Positions 17,736 to 26,041 are shown, counted from the stretch's first letter. The stretch is DNA of 47,728 nt from Bacillota bacterium (GCA_029553855.1 JAKPKE010000135.1:1-47728), one strand, 5' to 3'. A program made the numbers and translations. Notes: generated from the sequence alone by a model not told the origin.

Positions 17736-18158
17736 TCAATTTCTTTGCAGCACATCACTTTTTCTGTAGCCTCCGTTGCGTTTTGAATCAGTATTCTTCT
17801 TGAGCTGCTGAAGTTTTTCGTCGCTATCCTTAAGAAATTTTGAAAGCCGGTCTTCAAATGAGCTGCCTTGATTTTTCCTCGACTCCTGTTCCCAGTCGAT
17901 TTCCGCCGGCCTATTTGCTTTCTTAATCTGTGCCTGTTTTATTGAAAGATTGATTTTGCCGTTTTTCTCAATAGACAATACTTTAACCTTTACTTTATCT
18001 TTCTCTTTGATAAAATGCCTAATGTCCTTTACATAAGTGTCTGCAATCTCTGAAATGTGAACCAAGCCCATTTTACCCTCCGGCAACTGAATGAAGGCTC
18101 CGAAATTCGTTATACTTGAGACTATACCCTCGACTACCTTACCTTCCTCTATAGGCAT
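17736..18158 (-). CDS. yabR: S1 RNA-binding domain protein, YabR-like
   Basis: The product is 140 aa. The S1 (OB-fold) domain spans about residues 5-78: GKVVEGIVSSITNFGAFIQL, GLVHISEIA, VKVLSIEKNGKINLSIK. A basic, Gln- and Ser-rich tail follows, ending in a Lys/Arg-rich stretch. The gene lies after divIC, as yabR does in B. subtilis. Role unproven; RNA or ribosome contact is likely from the domain. Its RBS (GGAGG) is about 12 nt from the ATG, a little long. Confidence 0.85.
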   Translation of the reverse strand: MPIEEGKVVEGIVSSITNFGAFIQLPEGKMGLVHISEIADTYVKDIRHFIKEKDKVKVKVLSIEKNGKINLSIKQAQIKKANRPAEIDWEQESRKNQGSSFEDRLSKFLKDSDEKLQQLKKNTDSKRNGGYRKSDVLQRN

Positions 18159-18240
18159 ATAAAAAATGCTCCTCCTTTAATCAACAATAGAACCGCTATG
18201 GATATAATATATTAAAACCCTTCTTCTGTCAACATTACGA

Positions 18241-18546
18241 CTAATTACCCTCATTTTGCAAATTATTATCAACAGGAGACTGATCAATATAAACCTTTTC
18301 TCCAGGCTTAACCAAGCCTAACTGCTCCCTGGCCATTTTTTCTATATACTCAATAGAAGTCGCATTGTTGATCATTTCCATCAGTTTGTCATTATCTTTC
18401 TTAACAGCTTCTATTTTTGAGACAGCAGCCTGTTCTGTCTCTTTAAGCGCAGATATTGAAAACTGCTGGTTTATTATTGTAATTGCAGCGTATATAATAA
18501 AAGCTATCATTAATATATTTTTCAGCCTAAGCCTTCGCTTTTTCAT
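18241..18546 (-). CDS. divIC: Septum formation initiator DivIC/FtsB family
   Basis: The product is 101 aa from the ATG at 18546, chosen for GAGGGG 6 nt upstream; an in-frame ATG 14 codons earlier has no site. A basic N-terminus is followed by one span (about 11-26), a coiled coil (about 32-62) and the conserved EYIEKMAREQLGLVKPGE. It is a bitopic divisome protein that works with FtsL and DivIB at the septum. The order yabP-yabQ-divIC-yabR matches Bacillus. Confidence 0.9.
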   Translation of the reverse strand: MKKRRLRLKNILMIAFIIYAAITIINQQFSISALKETEQAAVSKIEAVKKDNDKLMEMINNATSIEYIEKMAREQLGLVKPGEKVYIDQSPVDNNLQNEGN

Positions 18547-18776
18547 TTGCATCCCCTCAAATCTGTTATTTGGTATGTATGATTGCATATATTAGCCCAA
18601 ATCCCCGACAGTCTTGTTATATTTTTCGGCGAATAAACACTAATGTAAATTATTTCAACCCAAAGGAAATCAAGGTAACTAAAGTCTGCTTCAGCGGTGC
18701 TTAAACAGATTTTGTATAGATAGCAGTATTTATATTCGACAGCGGGTAAAAAAATCCTTTGTATTGCCCTCTAAAA

Positions 18777-19298
18777 TCAATTATCTTTCTTTCTTTTTAT
18801 TCTTATTACCGGTTTATTGCGTTTTTTTGAGCCCTCTATTACTTGTTTCGGCAGCCGGCTTATTTTTCTTAACCTGTTTTTTCCCTTTTGCACCATGCCT
18901 GCTATAACATAATAGCATCGACATAGAGAAGAATATAGCAGCTTTACCGGAAAAACAAGAATAAAACTGATTTTTCTAAGAAAGCTGCCGATGCCCTTGC
19001 ATATATAATGGAACAGCCCTGCTGCTGTTCTTCCAAGAAGCTTTTCATACAAATAAAACCCAACTACAAATCCAATTAGAACGTAGACCCTGATACCTCC
19101 GTAGCTGCTTGAAAAAATTGCCCATATCATAACGGAGAATACAGATAAAAGAAAAAGTGCATCCCATAAAGATATAATCAGCTTTTCGCTCTTTTTTCCA
19201 CCTTTAATTACCCTATAAATGTCATATAGAATTCCTATCAGTATTCCCCCGTATACCGAGTATAAGAAAACATAACTCTGAAATTGAACGGTTTCCAC
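18777..19298 (-). CDS. yabQ: Spore cortex biosynthesis protein YabQ
   Basis: This 173-aa membrane protein has likely spans at about 8-26, 40-62, 70-86 and 110-127 and a strongly basic C-terminal tail. The start is GTG with GGAGG upstream. YabQ is required for spore cortex formation in B. subtilis. It follows yabP, but a 236-bp gap with degenerate repeats of families B and C separates them, so the usual tight yabP-yabQ coupling is lost here. Confidence 0.85.
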   Translation of the reverse strand: METVQFQSYVFLYSVYGGILIGILYDIYRVIKGGKKSEKLIISLWDALFLLSVFSVMIWAIFSSSYGGIRVYVLIGFVVGFYLYEKLLGRTAAGLFHYICKGIGSFLRKISFILVFPVKLLYSSLCRCYYVIAGMVQKGKNRLRKISRLPKQVIEGSKKRNKPVIRIKRKKDN

Positions 19299-19322
19299 CG
19301 TAAAACCTCCTCAGCCCCAATC

Positions 19323-19360
19323 ATATTGTTATGGAAAAGTATATCTTTCCTAACACAATA
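19323..19360. repeat. Degenerate family C palindrome before yabQ
   Basis: A TATTGT-ATGGAAAAG arm and a CTTTCCTAACACAATA arm form an imperfect inverted repeat resembling the hairpin at 36592-36636. It ends about 25 bp upstream of the yabQ start and may lie in its leader. Confidence 0.45.
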
Positions 19361-19407
19361 TCAAATTATGATTAACTGCCCATACCGGAATTTCCCGGCT
19401 GCATTGG

Positions 19408-19457
19408 TCAAAAGCACATAGGTTATGTGCGGCAGAGCCGCCTTTGTATATAAACGG
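19408..19457 (-). repeat. Degenerate family B fragment between yabP and yabQ
   Basis: The minus strand reads ACAAAGGCGGCTCTGCCGCA followed by a CCTATGTGCTTTT block, parallel to the start of the family B copies. GCACATA/TATGTGC forms a small hairpin within it. Confidence 0.45.
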
Positions 19458-19535
19458 CATAGCCAATTACAACACTGAGCTGTAATTAACCATGCCATAT
19501 AAAATCAGCGGACTGTTACAAAATTAATTCCGGTT

Positions 19536-19823
19536 TCATTTGAAAATATTGCTTAGAAAGCTTCCGGTTTTCTTGGTATCTGCTTTGTCATTATATAAAC
19601 ATGAAATTATATAACCTTCAACGTACAAATTACCGTCATCTATATTTAATCTGTTAATATGTAAATTTGCCCCTCTTATAGTGAGTCCTCCCGCCTCAGT
19701 ATCCAATGCGACTTCGTTGTCATCAAAGCTTGCCACATCCCTGACGCCTGTAATTATCAGCTTTTCGCGCCCTTCTATTGTAATGCTGTGAGGCTTTGGC
19801 TTTACAGTTTTGTTTTCTTCCAT
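19536..19823 (-). CDS. yabP: Sporulation protein YabP
   Basis: This 95-aa soluble protein of the YabP/YqfC family contains HSITIEGREKLIITGVRDVASFDDNEVALDTEAGGLTIRGANLHI-type beta-rich sequence and a C-terminal segment LYVEGYIISCLYND. YabP is a mother-cell sporulation protein in Bacillus. The ATG is preceded by GGGGG. A SigE-like promoter lies 27-55 bp upstream, beyond the rqcP terminator, so it is probably switched on separately from the upstream genes. Confidence 0.9.
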   Translation of the reverse strand: MEENKTVKPKPHSITIEGREKLIITGVRDVASFDDNEVALDTEAGGLTIRGANLHINRLNIDDGNLYVEGYIISCLYNDKADTKKTGSFLSNIFK

Positions 19824-19849
19824 AAAAAAACCCCCAATTCATATACATT

Positions 19850-19878
19850 ATTTATATGCAGGAGGCCTGTAAATATGA
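19850..19878 (-). promoter_or_regulatory. SigE-like promoter of yabP
   Basis: On the minus strand TCATATTT (about 19871-19878) and CATATAAAT (19850-19858) resemble SigE -35 and -10 elements at the short spacing used by that factor. It sits just past the rqcP terminator. Confidence 0.5.
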
Positions 19879-19880
19879 AT

Positions 19881-19907
19881 AAAAAGCAGCTTATATCCTG
19901 CTTTTTT
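19881..19907 (-). terminator. Terminator after rqcP
   Basis: AAAAAGCAG (19881-19889) pairs with CTGCTTTTT (19898-19906) around an 8-nt loop. On the minus strand it follows the rqcP stop by about 22 bp. Confidence 0.8.
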
Positions 19908-19929
19908 AGCTATTTAACCCTGTTGTTCC

Positions 19930-20172
19930 CTACTCTAAAACTCTAAACATTTCCCTTGCTGCAATCTTTGTTGCAGTATCCGATATGTCTGTTATTTCTA
20001 CCTTCATATTCTTTTCCCCTAATATTAATTCTACTAAGTCTCCGACCTTTATCTCTGTGCCTGGTTTTGCCGGTTTACCGTTAATATAGATCTTCCCGCT
20101 TTCACAGGCTTCCTTGGCTACTGTTCTTCTCTTAATAAGTCTTGAATTTTTCAGATACTTATCGAGCCTCAA
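19930..20172 (-). CDS. rqcP: S4-domain ribosome quality control protein RqcP (YabO)
   Basis: The product is 80 aa and is almost entirely an S4 RNA-binding domain: MRLDKYLKNSRLIKRRTVAKEA, then GKIYINGKPAKPGTEIKVGD. RqcP works with RqcH in Ala-tailing of stalled nascent chains on 50S subunits. The TTG at 20172 is chosen because AAGGA lies about 10 nt upstream and the length matches the family; an upstream ATG would add 13 atypical residues. The MazG-to-YabP neighbourhood is conserved, except that hup is inserted before it here. Confidence 0.9.
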   Translation of the reverse strand: MRLDKYLKNSRLIKRRTVAKEACESGKIYINGKPAKPGTEIKVGDLVELILGEKNMKVEITDISDTATKIAAREMFRVLE

Positions 20173-20206
20173 CCAAATCACATCCTTTGCTGCAATAAGA
20201 GCATAT

Positions 20207-20251
20207 ATCATCAGTGGAGATGACCCCCGCTGTCAATCCCCCACTGATGAT
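20207..20251. other. Perfect 11-bp hairpin in the rqcP leader
   Basis: ATCATCAGTGG (20207-20217) pairs with CCACTGATGAT (20241-20251). The 23-nt loop holds GGGGG runs on the minus strand. It lies about 35 nt before the rqcP start and could mask or expose the initiation region. Confidence 0.5.
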
Positions 20252-20304
20252 AGAGCCTCCGGCGGATGCACACGATTTCGTAAGGAAATTTATCTCACTA
20301 CGAC

Positions 20305-20347
20305 AGTGCCTCGTAAAGCATATAACTTTTAGCGCAAGCGAGGCACT
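20305..20347. other. Hairpin AGTGCCTCG/CGAGGCACT
   Basis: The arms are perfect 9-bp inverted copies separated by 25 nt. This is the second of four hairpins between hup and rqcP. There is no U-tract, so it is not called a terminator. Confidence 0.45.
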
Positions 20348-20359
20348 AAATAGATGAAG

Positions 20360-20406
20360 TGCTTTCTAACACATGAATAATATGATATATGATGTGTTAA
20401 AAAGCA
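20360..20406. other. Long hairpin with one mismatch
   Basis: TGCTTT then TAACACAT pairs with ATGTGTTA then AAAGCA, 14 bp with a single C/A mismatch. It is the third hairpin in the hup-rqcP gap. Confidence 0.45.
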
Positions 20407-20463
20407 TTGGATGCGAAATCGGCGCACAAGTACGCTGGAGGCGCACTTGAAATCTGCACGATG

Positions 20464-20490
20464 AAAAATCAGGCTTTTAGCCTGATTTTT
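20464..20490 (-). terminator. Terminator after hup
   Basis: AAAAATCAGGC (20464-20474) and GCCTGATTTTT (20480-20490) form a perfect 11-bp stem with a 5-nt loop, 12 bp after the hup stop. Confidence 0.88.
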
Positions 20491-20502
20491 CAAAATATGT
20501 AC

Positions 20503-20781
20503 TTATTTCTTATTTACCAGATCTTTAAGGTCCTTACCAGCTTTGAAAACAGGAGCCTTTGAAGCTGGTATCTTAATCTCTTCTCTAGTTCTTGGATTTC
20601 TGCCTACTCTTGCTTTTCTTGCTTTAACTTCAAAAGTTCCAAACCCAACCAACTGAACCTTGTCACCCTTTGCGAGAGCACCTTCAACACTCTCTATAAG
20701 CGCTTTGAGAGCTTTCTCGGAATCTTTCTTCGTCATTGCACTTTTTTCAGCCATTTTGCTGATTAATTCTGATTTATTCAT
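20503..20781 (-). CDS. hup: DNA-binding protein HU
   Basis: This 92-aa histone-like protein has MNKSELISKMAEKSAMTKKD at the N-terminus, GFGTFEVKARKARVGRNPRT, and the DNA-clasping arm with conserved Pro (IKIPASKAPVFKAGK). It compacts DNA as a dimer. The gene is inserted between mazG and rqcP. It has its own SigH-like promoter and a terminator, so it is probably monocistronic. Confidence 0.97.
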   Translation of the reverse strand: MNKSELISKMAEKSAMTKKDSEKALKALIESVEGALAKGDKVQLVGFGTFEVKARKARVGRNPRTREEIKIPASKAPVFKAGKDLKDLVNKK

Positions 20782-20829
20782 TATTTTCCCTCCATTTATT
20801 ATTTTGTAGGAAATATTTACTGTTTATGG

Positions 20830-20858
20830 GTATTCTACCTCTTTCGCGAAAATCCTTC
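20830..20858 (-). promoter_or_regulatory. SigH-like promoter upstream of hup
   Basis: GAAGGATTT (20850-20858) matches RnAGGAwWW fully. GTAGAATAC (20830-20838), 11 nt later, matches RnnGAATww in 8 of 9 positions. It lies about 50 bp before the hup start. Confidence 0.55.
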
Positions 20859-20888
20859 TTTTTTTTCAGCATTTCAAATTATTTTTGT

Positions 20889-22346
20889 TCAAACATGCTG
20901 TTTTGCTTCGTTCCAGAGCTTATCCATCTCTTGCAAACTCATTTTATCAAGTTTTCTCCCTAATTGCAAGGCAGTTTCTTCAATATATTTAAATCTGTTA
21001 ATAAATTTTTCTGTGGTAGCTCTAAGGGCAAGCTCGGGTTGGACCTTTAAAAGCCTTGAAACATTAACAACTGAGAACAGTAAATCCCCGATTTCTCCTT
21101 CTATTATGGCTTTTTCTCCGTTTTTATATACTTCCCTGACCTCTTCGGTTTCCTCATAAACCTTTGAAAATGCGTCCTCTGCATTATCCCAGTCAAAGCC
21201 TGCCAATGCTGCTTTCTGCTGCACCTTATATGCTCTCATCAGTGCAGGTAAAACCCCCGGTACGTCCACTAAGGTCTGTGTATATGTATCTATGCCTTTG
21301 TGCTCCCGTTTTGAGGCCTCCCAGCTCTTTAAAGCTCCGCTTTCGCTTGTGGCTTTAACGTCTCCAAATACGTGAGGATGCCTGATAATCAGTTTATCTA
21401 CTATGCCGGTGATTACTTCATTGACATCGAATTCGCCGTCCTCTTTTGCTATCTGTGAATGAAACACAACCTGCAGCAGTAAATCCCCAAGCTCTTCCGC
21501 TATTAGTGAAATATCGCCCTTATCAATAGCATCCAGCACTTCAAAGGTTTCCTCAAGGAGGTACGGTTTTAAAGACTCTCTTGTCTGTTTCTTGTCCCAA
21601 GGGCATCCATTATCGCCCCTCAGGCTCTCCATAAGCTCCGTCAAATCGTCAAAATTCCTATACCTTGCTCCCTCGGCCGCAGGAGGGACATAAACACTTG
21701 TAAGATGATCCACCCATTCTATTCTATCCAACTCATAAAGAGAAATTTTCTCTACATGCTCCAGTCCTTTTACTCCGGCTGCCCTTATGACGAAAATTTC
21801 AAAATCATCCTTATAGTGATTCATAAGCATAAGCTTTATTTCTGAAGCTGCAAGCCTGTTATATACCTGAGTAATTATATTTCCGCATTTCGTATCCGGC
21901 TTCTGTCCTTTTATGTTTAAGCCGTCAATTATTTTCAAGCCGTATATAGGATCTATCCTCAAAGTACTTAATATTGCATCAATAAAACTCAATGCAGGAA
22001 TAATTATGACTTGAATATCCTTTCCTGCTTCGGCAGCAATCAGTTCAACGCTTTTCTCCGCTACCAGGGGATGTCCCGGCACAGCATACACTACTTGCCC
22101 CTTTTCGCTGCAAAAGTCTAATACACGCCGGCATATACTCTTATATGCTTCGTCAAAGGATTCGCAGCTGTCATAAATGTCATCACAGCTTATAAAGCTA
22201 ATGCCCAATTCTCTTATATAGTCAACTGCAGGGTGCTTTTCAGTCCTCAGGACAAGAATCTCACTATTTTTTATAATCTCAAGAGCTTCCAGGCTAAGCT
22301 GACTGTAATCACCCGGTCCAAGCCCTATAATAATTATCTTTGGCAT
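20889..22346 (-). CDS. mazG: Tetrapyrrole methylase-like domain fused to MazG nucleotide pyrophosphohydrolase (YabN)
   Basis: The product is 485 aa. Residues 1-225 are a SAM-dependent tetrapyrrole methylase-like domain (IIIIGLGPGDYSQL, then YAVPGHPLVAEKSVE). Residues about 230-485 form MazG with two alpha-helical repeats. The first holds the Mg-binding EETFE (265-269) and EELGD (284-288), preceded by LRGDNGCPWDKKQT. MazG hydrolyses NTPs, including abnormal ones. The fusion is normal for Firmicutes (B. subtilis YabN). It follows the flippase gene by about 30 bp. Confidence 0.93.
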   Translation of the reverse strand: MPKIIIIGLGPGDYSQLSLEALEIIKNSEILVLRTEKHPAVDYIRELGISFISCDDIYDSCESFDEAYKSICRRVLDFCSEKGQVVYAVPGHPLVAEKSVELIAAEAGKDIQVIIIPALSFIDAILSTLRIDPIYGLKIIDGLNIKGQKPDTKCGNIITQVYNRLAASEIKLMLMNHYKDDFEIFVIRAAGVKGLEHVEKISLYELDRIEWVDHLTSVYVPPAAEGARYRNFDDLTELMESLRGDNGCPWDKKQTRESLKPYLLEETFEVLDAIDKGDISLIAEELGDLLLQVVFHSQIAKEDGEFDVNEVITGIVDKLIIRHPHVFGDVKATSESGALKSWEASKREHKGIDTYTQTLVDVPGVLPALMRAYKVQQKAALAGFDWDNAEDAFSKVYEETEEVREVYKNGEKAIIEGEIGDLLFSVVNVSRLLKVQPELALRATTEKFINRFKYIEETALQLGRKLDKMSLQEMDKLWNEAKQHV

Positions 22347-22376
22347 ATTTGTTCTCGCCTCTTTTCTTTTGTTGGT

Positions 22377-23975
22377 TTATAGCAATCCTTTCTTCCTCAA
22401 TACTTTTGAAAGCCTTTTGCCTCCCGGAGCCATTTCCAGTTCTTCTACGGCAATACCCTTAATAAGTAAAAGTACTACCATATATACCAATGCAGCAAAT
22501 GCAATACTTATTATTGTTGCTGCCGAATTTCTCTCAAAAACTTCGAAAAGAAGCCTGTAGCTTAAATATGCGGCTGCTGTCATAGCGCCGGTGGCCGCTG
22601 CAGGCTTCACAACCATGCTGGCTATTCTTATTTTTGACTTTTGATATTTTATTATGGCAGACAAATTAAGAATTGCAGATACTGCATAACCTGCAACAGT
22701 GCCTATCGCCGCACCCCTAATGTTTATAAACGGCACCGATGTCAGGATGTAGCTTACCGCTATTTTCACAAATGCTCCTATTACCAGGTTTATTACAGGT
22801 ACCCTTTCCTTTCCCATGCCCTGAAGTATTCCGGTCATAGTCTGGACAAGGGTAAGAAATATTACTGCCATTGACAGATACCGCAGCACCATTCCAAGAG
22901 TTGCCGATTCTTTCGGATACATATACTTCATTATTGGATCAGCAAGTATGAAAAGCCCAAAAGCGGCAGGCAATCCAATTATCAGGCTTATCCTTATTGC
23001 CAGCTCCGACTTTCTGGCTGCAGAACCAAAATCATTTCTGGCTATGGATTCGGATATCGCAGGGACAAGACTTGCTGCCAAAGCTATGGTAACCACCTGG
23101 GGTAAGTTAATGAAAGCCCCCGCCATGCCCTTCAGTTGTCCCAACAGGCTGTTGGCAGTCTCAAGAGAAAATCCCGCCGACTGGAGTCTGTCCATTATAA
23201 TGTATGTATCAACAACCGTCATCATAGGCATTATGCTTCCTCCTATTGTAATAGGCAGAGAAAACACTATTATTCTTTTTGCAATACTCAAGGACGACTC
23301 CATTTTAAGCAGGCCTGCAGATATGCCTGCTTTTATTTCACTTCTTTTCTTTCTGTATATGCAAATAAGTGTAAGAAAACTTGTTAACCCCCCGATTGTG
23401 GTTCCGAAAACCGCACCCCCTGCAGCGGCTTCATAACCCAAGGGTAAAAAAATTATTGCCAGTACAAAGCCCGAGACTACCCGGGCAATCTGTTCCGTCA
23501 CCTGGGATATTCCGCTTGGGATCATATTCTGCATACCCTGGAAATACCCCCTGAATGCTCCGCTTAGGGATACGGCAAATATTGCCGGTGCAACGCAAAG
23601 AACAGCCAGATAGGCTCCGGGATTTTTCAAAATTATTGCAAAACTCCGTGCATTAAAAAATAATAACGCCGACACCATCAGGCTTAAGAACCCAATTAAC
23701 GCAAGCGCAACTTTAAATACCTTATGCGCTTCGTCCCGTCTTCCCAGCTCTATTTTTTCCGATACCAGTTTGGATATTGCCACCGGTATGGAATAAGCCG
23801 AAATTGTCAGCGCCAGTATGTAGATATCATATGCGATCTGATAGTAAGCCATGCCTTCAGAGCTCATTATCCTGCCTAAGGGAATTCTATATATTGCCCC
23901 AAGAATCTTAGACAATATACCGGCAATTGTAAGTATGGCAGCTCCCTTAATAAACGATTGCTTATAAGAACCCAT
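22377..23975 (-). CDS. MOP-superfamily polysaccharide/lipid flippase, YabM/SpoVB-like
   Basis: This 532-aa protein has about 14 hydrophobic spans and opens with the family pattern KGAAILTIAGILSKILGAIYRIPLGR. Relatives flip lipid-linked precursors; SpoVB acts in spore cortex formation, and B. subtilis yabM has the same address between spoVT and mazG. Synteny favours YabM and sequence is close to SpoVB, so no gene symbol is given. It has a SigA-type promoter (24009-24037) and a GGGAGG site. Confidence 0.9.
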   Translation of the reverse strand: MGSYKQSFIKGAAILTIAGILSKILGAIYRIPLGRIMSSEGMAYYQIAYDIYILALTISAYSIPVAISKLVSEKIELGRRDEAHKVFKVALALIGFLSLMVSALLFFNARSFAIILKNPGAYLAVLCVAPAIFAVSLSGAFRGYFQGMQNMIPSGISQVTEQIARVVSGFVLAIIFLPLGYEAAAGGAVFGTTIGGLTSFLTLICIYRKKRSEIKAGISAGLLKMESSLSIAKRIIVFSLPITIGGSIMPMMTVVDTYIIMDRLQSAGFSLETANSLLGQLKGMAGAFINLPQVVTIALAASLVPAISESIARNDFGSAARKSELAIRISLIIGLPAAFGLFILADPIMKYMYPKESATLGMVLRYLSMAVIFLTLVQTMTGILQGMGKERVPVINLVIGAFVKIAVSYILTSVPFINIRGAAIGTVAGYAVSAILNLSAIIKYQKSKIRIASMVVKPAAATGAMTAAAYLSYRLLFEVFERNSAATIISIAFAALVYMVVLLLIKGIAVEELEMAPGGKRLSKVLRKKGLL

Positions 23976-24008
23976 TTGCGACCTCCCTAAAATAACTTAA
24001 GCATAATA

Positions 24009-24037
24009 ATTCTACCATATACATCTGTAACTCACAA
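24009..24037 (-). promoter_or_regulatory. SigA-type promoter of the flippase gene
   Basis: TTGTGA (24032-24037), a 17-nt spacer and TAGAAT (24009-24014) on the minus strand, about 35 bp before the ATG. Confidence 0.6.
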
Positions 24038-24134
24038 AACATTTTATATAGTTAGTATAGGCAAAACTCAGATACAATAGAACAACAACAAAAAAGTAGC
24101 AGCCGCTTCGACCACTACCTTCATCTATCGTTTG

Positions 24135-24692
24135 TTACTGTTCCATTTGCTTTCCCAGAAAGCTGGCTGCAGTTTCCGATAATTTGATTTCTAATTCTCC
24201 CATCTCTATATTTGGATCTTTAGAAAGCAGCAAAACCGCTCCTATAGAATCACCCTGGGTAATAATAGGTGCCACAACTCCGGCAGCATATTTCGGAGTG
24301 CCTTCTTCGTCCGCAGATATATTAATCATTTTGTTTTCTCCTGTCATGCTTAAAACTACTGTCGTCTTATCTTCCATTATTTTTTCCAGAGTAGGGCTAA
24401 CCCTTTTGTCCAGCAGTTCCTTCTTTGGCGCGCCTGCAACCGCAATAATAGTATCCCTGTCTGCTATGCAAGTAATGTGTTCCATAGAACTATGGAGAGA
24501 CTCTACATACTCTTTTGCAAAATCACTGAGCTCACCTATTGGGGAATATTTTTTGAGAATAACCTCTCCTTCCCTATCAGTAAATATCTCCAGGGGATCA
24601 CCTTCCCTAATACGCAGAGTTCTTCTTATTTCTTTCGGTATTACAACTCTTCCAAGATCATCTATTCTTCTTACAATTCCGGTTGCCTTCAA
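24135..24692 (-). CDS. spoVT: Stage V sporulation transcription factor SpoVT
   Basis: The product is 185 aa. An AbrB-type swapped-hairpin DNA-binding domain spans 1-50 (MKATGIVRRIDDLGRVVIPK, then TLRIREGDPLEIF). A GAF-like ligand domain (about 55-182) follows. SpoVT tunes SigG-dependent genes in the forespore. The start is TTG with AAGGAGGG upstream. The leader has no convincing SigG promoter by eye; a GTATA and a GGTAAAATA occur but at short spacing. Confidence 0.95.
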   Translation of the reverse strand: MKATGIVRRIDDLGRVVIPKEIRRTLRIREGDPLEIFTDREGEVILKKYSPIGELSDFAKEYVESLHSSMEHITCIADRDTIIAVAGAPKKELLDKRVSPTLEKIMEDKTTVVLSMTGENKMINISADEEGTPKYAAGVVAPIITQGDSIGAVLLLSKDPNIEMGELEIKLSETAASFLGKQMEQ

Positions 24693-24788
24693 ATTAAACC
24701 CTCCTTCTTTTGATTTACATAAGTGTTTGTAATGGTTATTATTTTACCAACGACATTTTTTTATACACATTTTTGTAAATTATAGATA

Positions 24789-24859
24789 ATTATAAAAAAG
24801 GCTTCCATTAAAACACTTCAAACCAAGGATGCCTTTTATGAAATGCGCTTAACGGAAAG
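24789..24859 (+). repeat. 71-bp direct repeat D, first copy
   Basis: This segment is repeated 103 bp later with only two substitutions. Each copy holds a terminator-like stem: AAAAGGC and TCC pair with GGA and GCCTTTT around a loop of about 20 nt. It lies between prsA and spoVT. Confidence 0.9.
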
Positions 24860-24887
24860 TGTCAATTAAGGTAATCCATACTTTCCT
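24854..24887. repeat. Family C-like inverted repeat between the D copies
   Basis: GGAAAGT and ACTTTCC are perfect inverted copies separated by about 19 nt, matching the core of the family C palindromes. Confidence 0.4.
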
Positions 24888-24891
24888 ACGC

Positions 24892-24962
24892 ATTATAAAA
24901 AAGGCTTCCATTAAAACACTTCAAACCAAGGACGCCTTTTATGAAATGTGCTTAACGGAAAG
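24892..24962 (+). repeat. 71-bp direct repeat D, second copy
   Basis: It is identical to 24789-24859 except for T to C and C to T changes in the right half. The two copies look like a recent tandem duplication with a 32-bp spacer. Confidence 0.9.
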
Positions 24963-24999
24963 CCGCTTCAGACCGAAGACAAAAGTGTGCATTTGTAGG

Positions 25000-25025
25000 C
25001 AGACTATGTATAGTCACGCATGCCG
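25000..25025. other. Small hairpin upstream of the prsA terminator
   Basis: GACTAT/ATAGTC pair around GT, with GGCA/TGCC able to close outside. It lies between the D repeats and the prsA terminator; function unknown. Confidence 0.35.
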
Positions 25026-25030
25026 TATAT

Positions 25031-25058
25031 AAAAAAAAACGGCTTTACCGCTTTTTTT
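25031..25058 (-). terminator. Terminator after prsA
   Basis: On the minus strand AAAAAAAGCGG and CCGTTTTTTT pair with one bulged G around TAAAG, with a long U-tract, 6 bp past the stop. Confidence 0.8.
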
Positions 25059-25063
25059 ACAGT

Positions 25064-26041
25064 TTATTTCAGGTTCTTAACAAATTTCTCGATTTTCGTA
25101 TTCTTTCGCATCTCTTCAAGCAGCTTTTCGTACTCTTTGCTCTTCTTATCATATAAAAGGTTACCTTTGAGCTGCTCTCTTACGTCTGCAAATTTCTCGA
25201 GCTTTCTGTCCTCTAACTTAATAATATGAAATCCAAAGTCTGTCTGAACTATATCGCTTATTTCTCCCGGTTTCATTGCGAATGCAGCCTTTTCAAAAGG
25301 TTCTACCATTTCTCCCTGACTAAAGTAGCCAAGATCACCGCTATTTTCTTTTGCACTGGGATCCTTCGAATTCTGCTTTACCAATTCGGCGAAGTTTTCT
25401 CCCGCTTTTACTCTTTGAAGTATCTTTTCAGCTTCTTCCCTGGACTCAAGAAGTATATGACTTGCCTTAACACTAACAAATTCGTCCTGATGATTATCAT
25501 AATAATTCTTTAATTCATCATTATCCACTGTCACTTTCTCGGTAAGTTTCTCGTTAAGCTTGTTGATTATCAGTTCTTTCTTCATGGACTGCTTTATATA
25601 GTCCAAATCGATATTCTGACTTTTTAGAAATTCATTGTACTTTTCCTCTGAGTCAAAATATTTCTTGGCTTTTTCAATTTCAATGTTTACCTCATCATCC
25701 GTAACTGTAATTCCAAGCTCTGAGGCTTTATTAATCTGAAGCTTTTCGTCAATCAGCATATCAAGGAGTTTCTCTCTGGCAACATCGCCGAATTTTTTCC
25801 CATCTACCTCCTGCTCCCATACTTCAGTGCCAAACTGCTGTTCATACTGCGTTTTCAATATATTAAACAGTTTATTAAATTCTTCTTTTTTAATTTCTTG
25901 ATCAGAAACCTTTGCAACTACGGTATTATTGTCAATTTCAGGATTTACCCTTACAATACCGCAGCCGGATAATAATAATAACAGCATCACAAACGCTAAA
26001 AGCGTCGGAAGCAGTTTAGACTTCCCACCAATCAATTTCAT
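25064..26041 (-). CDS. prsA: PrsA-type lipoprotein peptidyl-prolyl isomerase
   Basis: The product is 325 aa. A lipoprotein signal peptide ends in LLSGC with the lipidated Cys at 27. A SurA/PrsA-like N-terminal chaperone domain (about 40-185) precedes a parvulin domain (about 191-280: VKASHILLESREEAEKILQR, then GDLGYFSQGEMVEPFEKAAF), and a basic C-terminal helix closes it. It folds secreted proteins at the outer face of the membrane. It is inserted between mfd and spoVT, which are adjacent in B. subtilis. Confidence 0.92.
   Translation of the reverse strand: MKLIGGKSKLLPTLLAFVMLLLLLSGCGIVRVNPEIDNNTVVAKVSDQEIKKEEFNKLFNILKTQYEQQFGTEVWEQEVDGKKFGDVAREKLLDMLIDEKLQINKASELGITVTDDEVNIEIEKAKKYFDSEEKYNEFLKSQNIDLDYIKQSMKKELIINKLNEKLTEKVTVDNDELKNYYDNHQDEFVSVKASHILLESREEAEKILQRVKAGENFAELVKQNSKDPSAKENSGDLGYFSQGEMVEPFEKAAFAMKPGEISDIVQTDFGFHIIKLEDRKLEKFADVREQLKGNLLYDKKSKEYEKLLEEMRKNTKIEKFVKNLK

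Noticed and set aside
24693-24790. SigF/SigG promoter for spoVT
   Set aside because: GTATA and GGTAAAATA are present but only about 13 nt apart and the -10 has a mismatch, so it was not listed as a feature.
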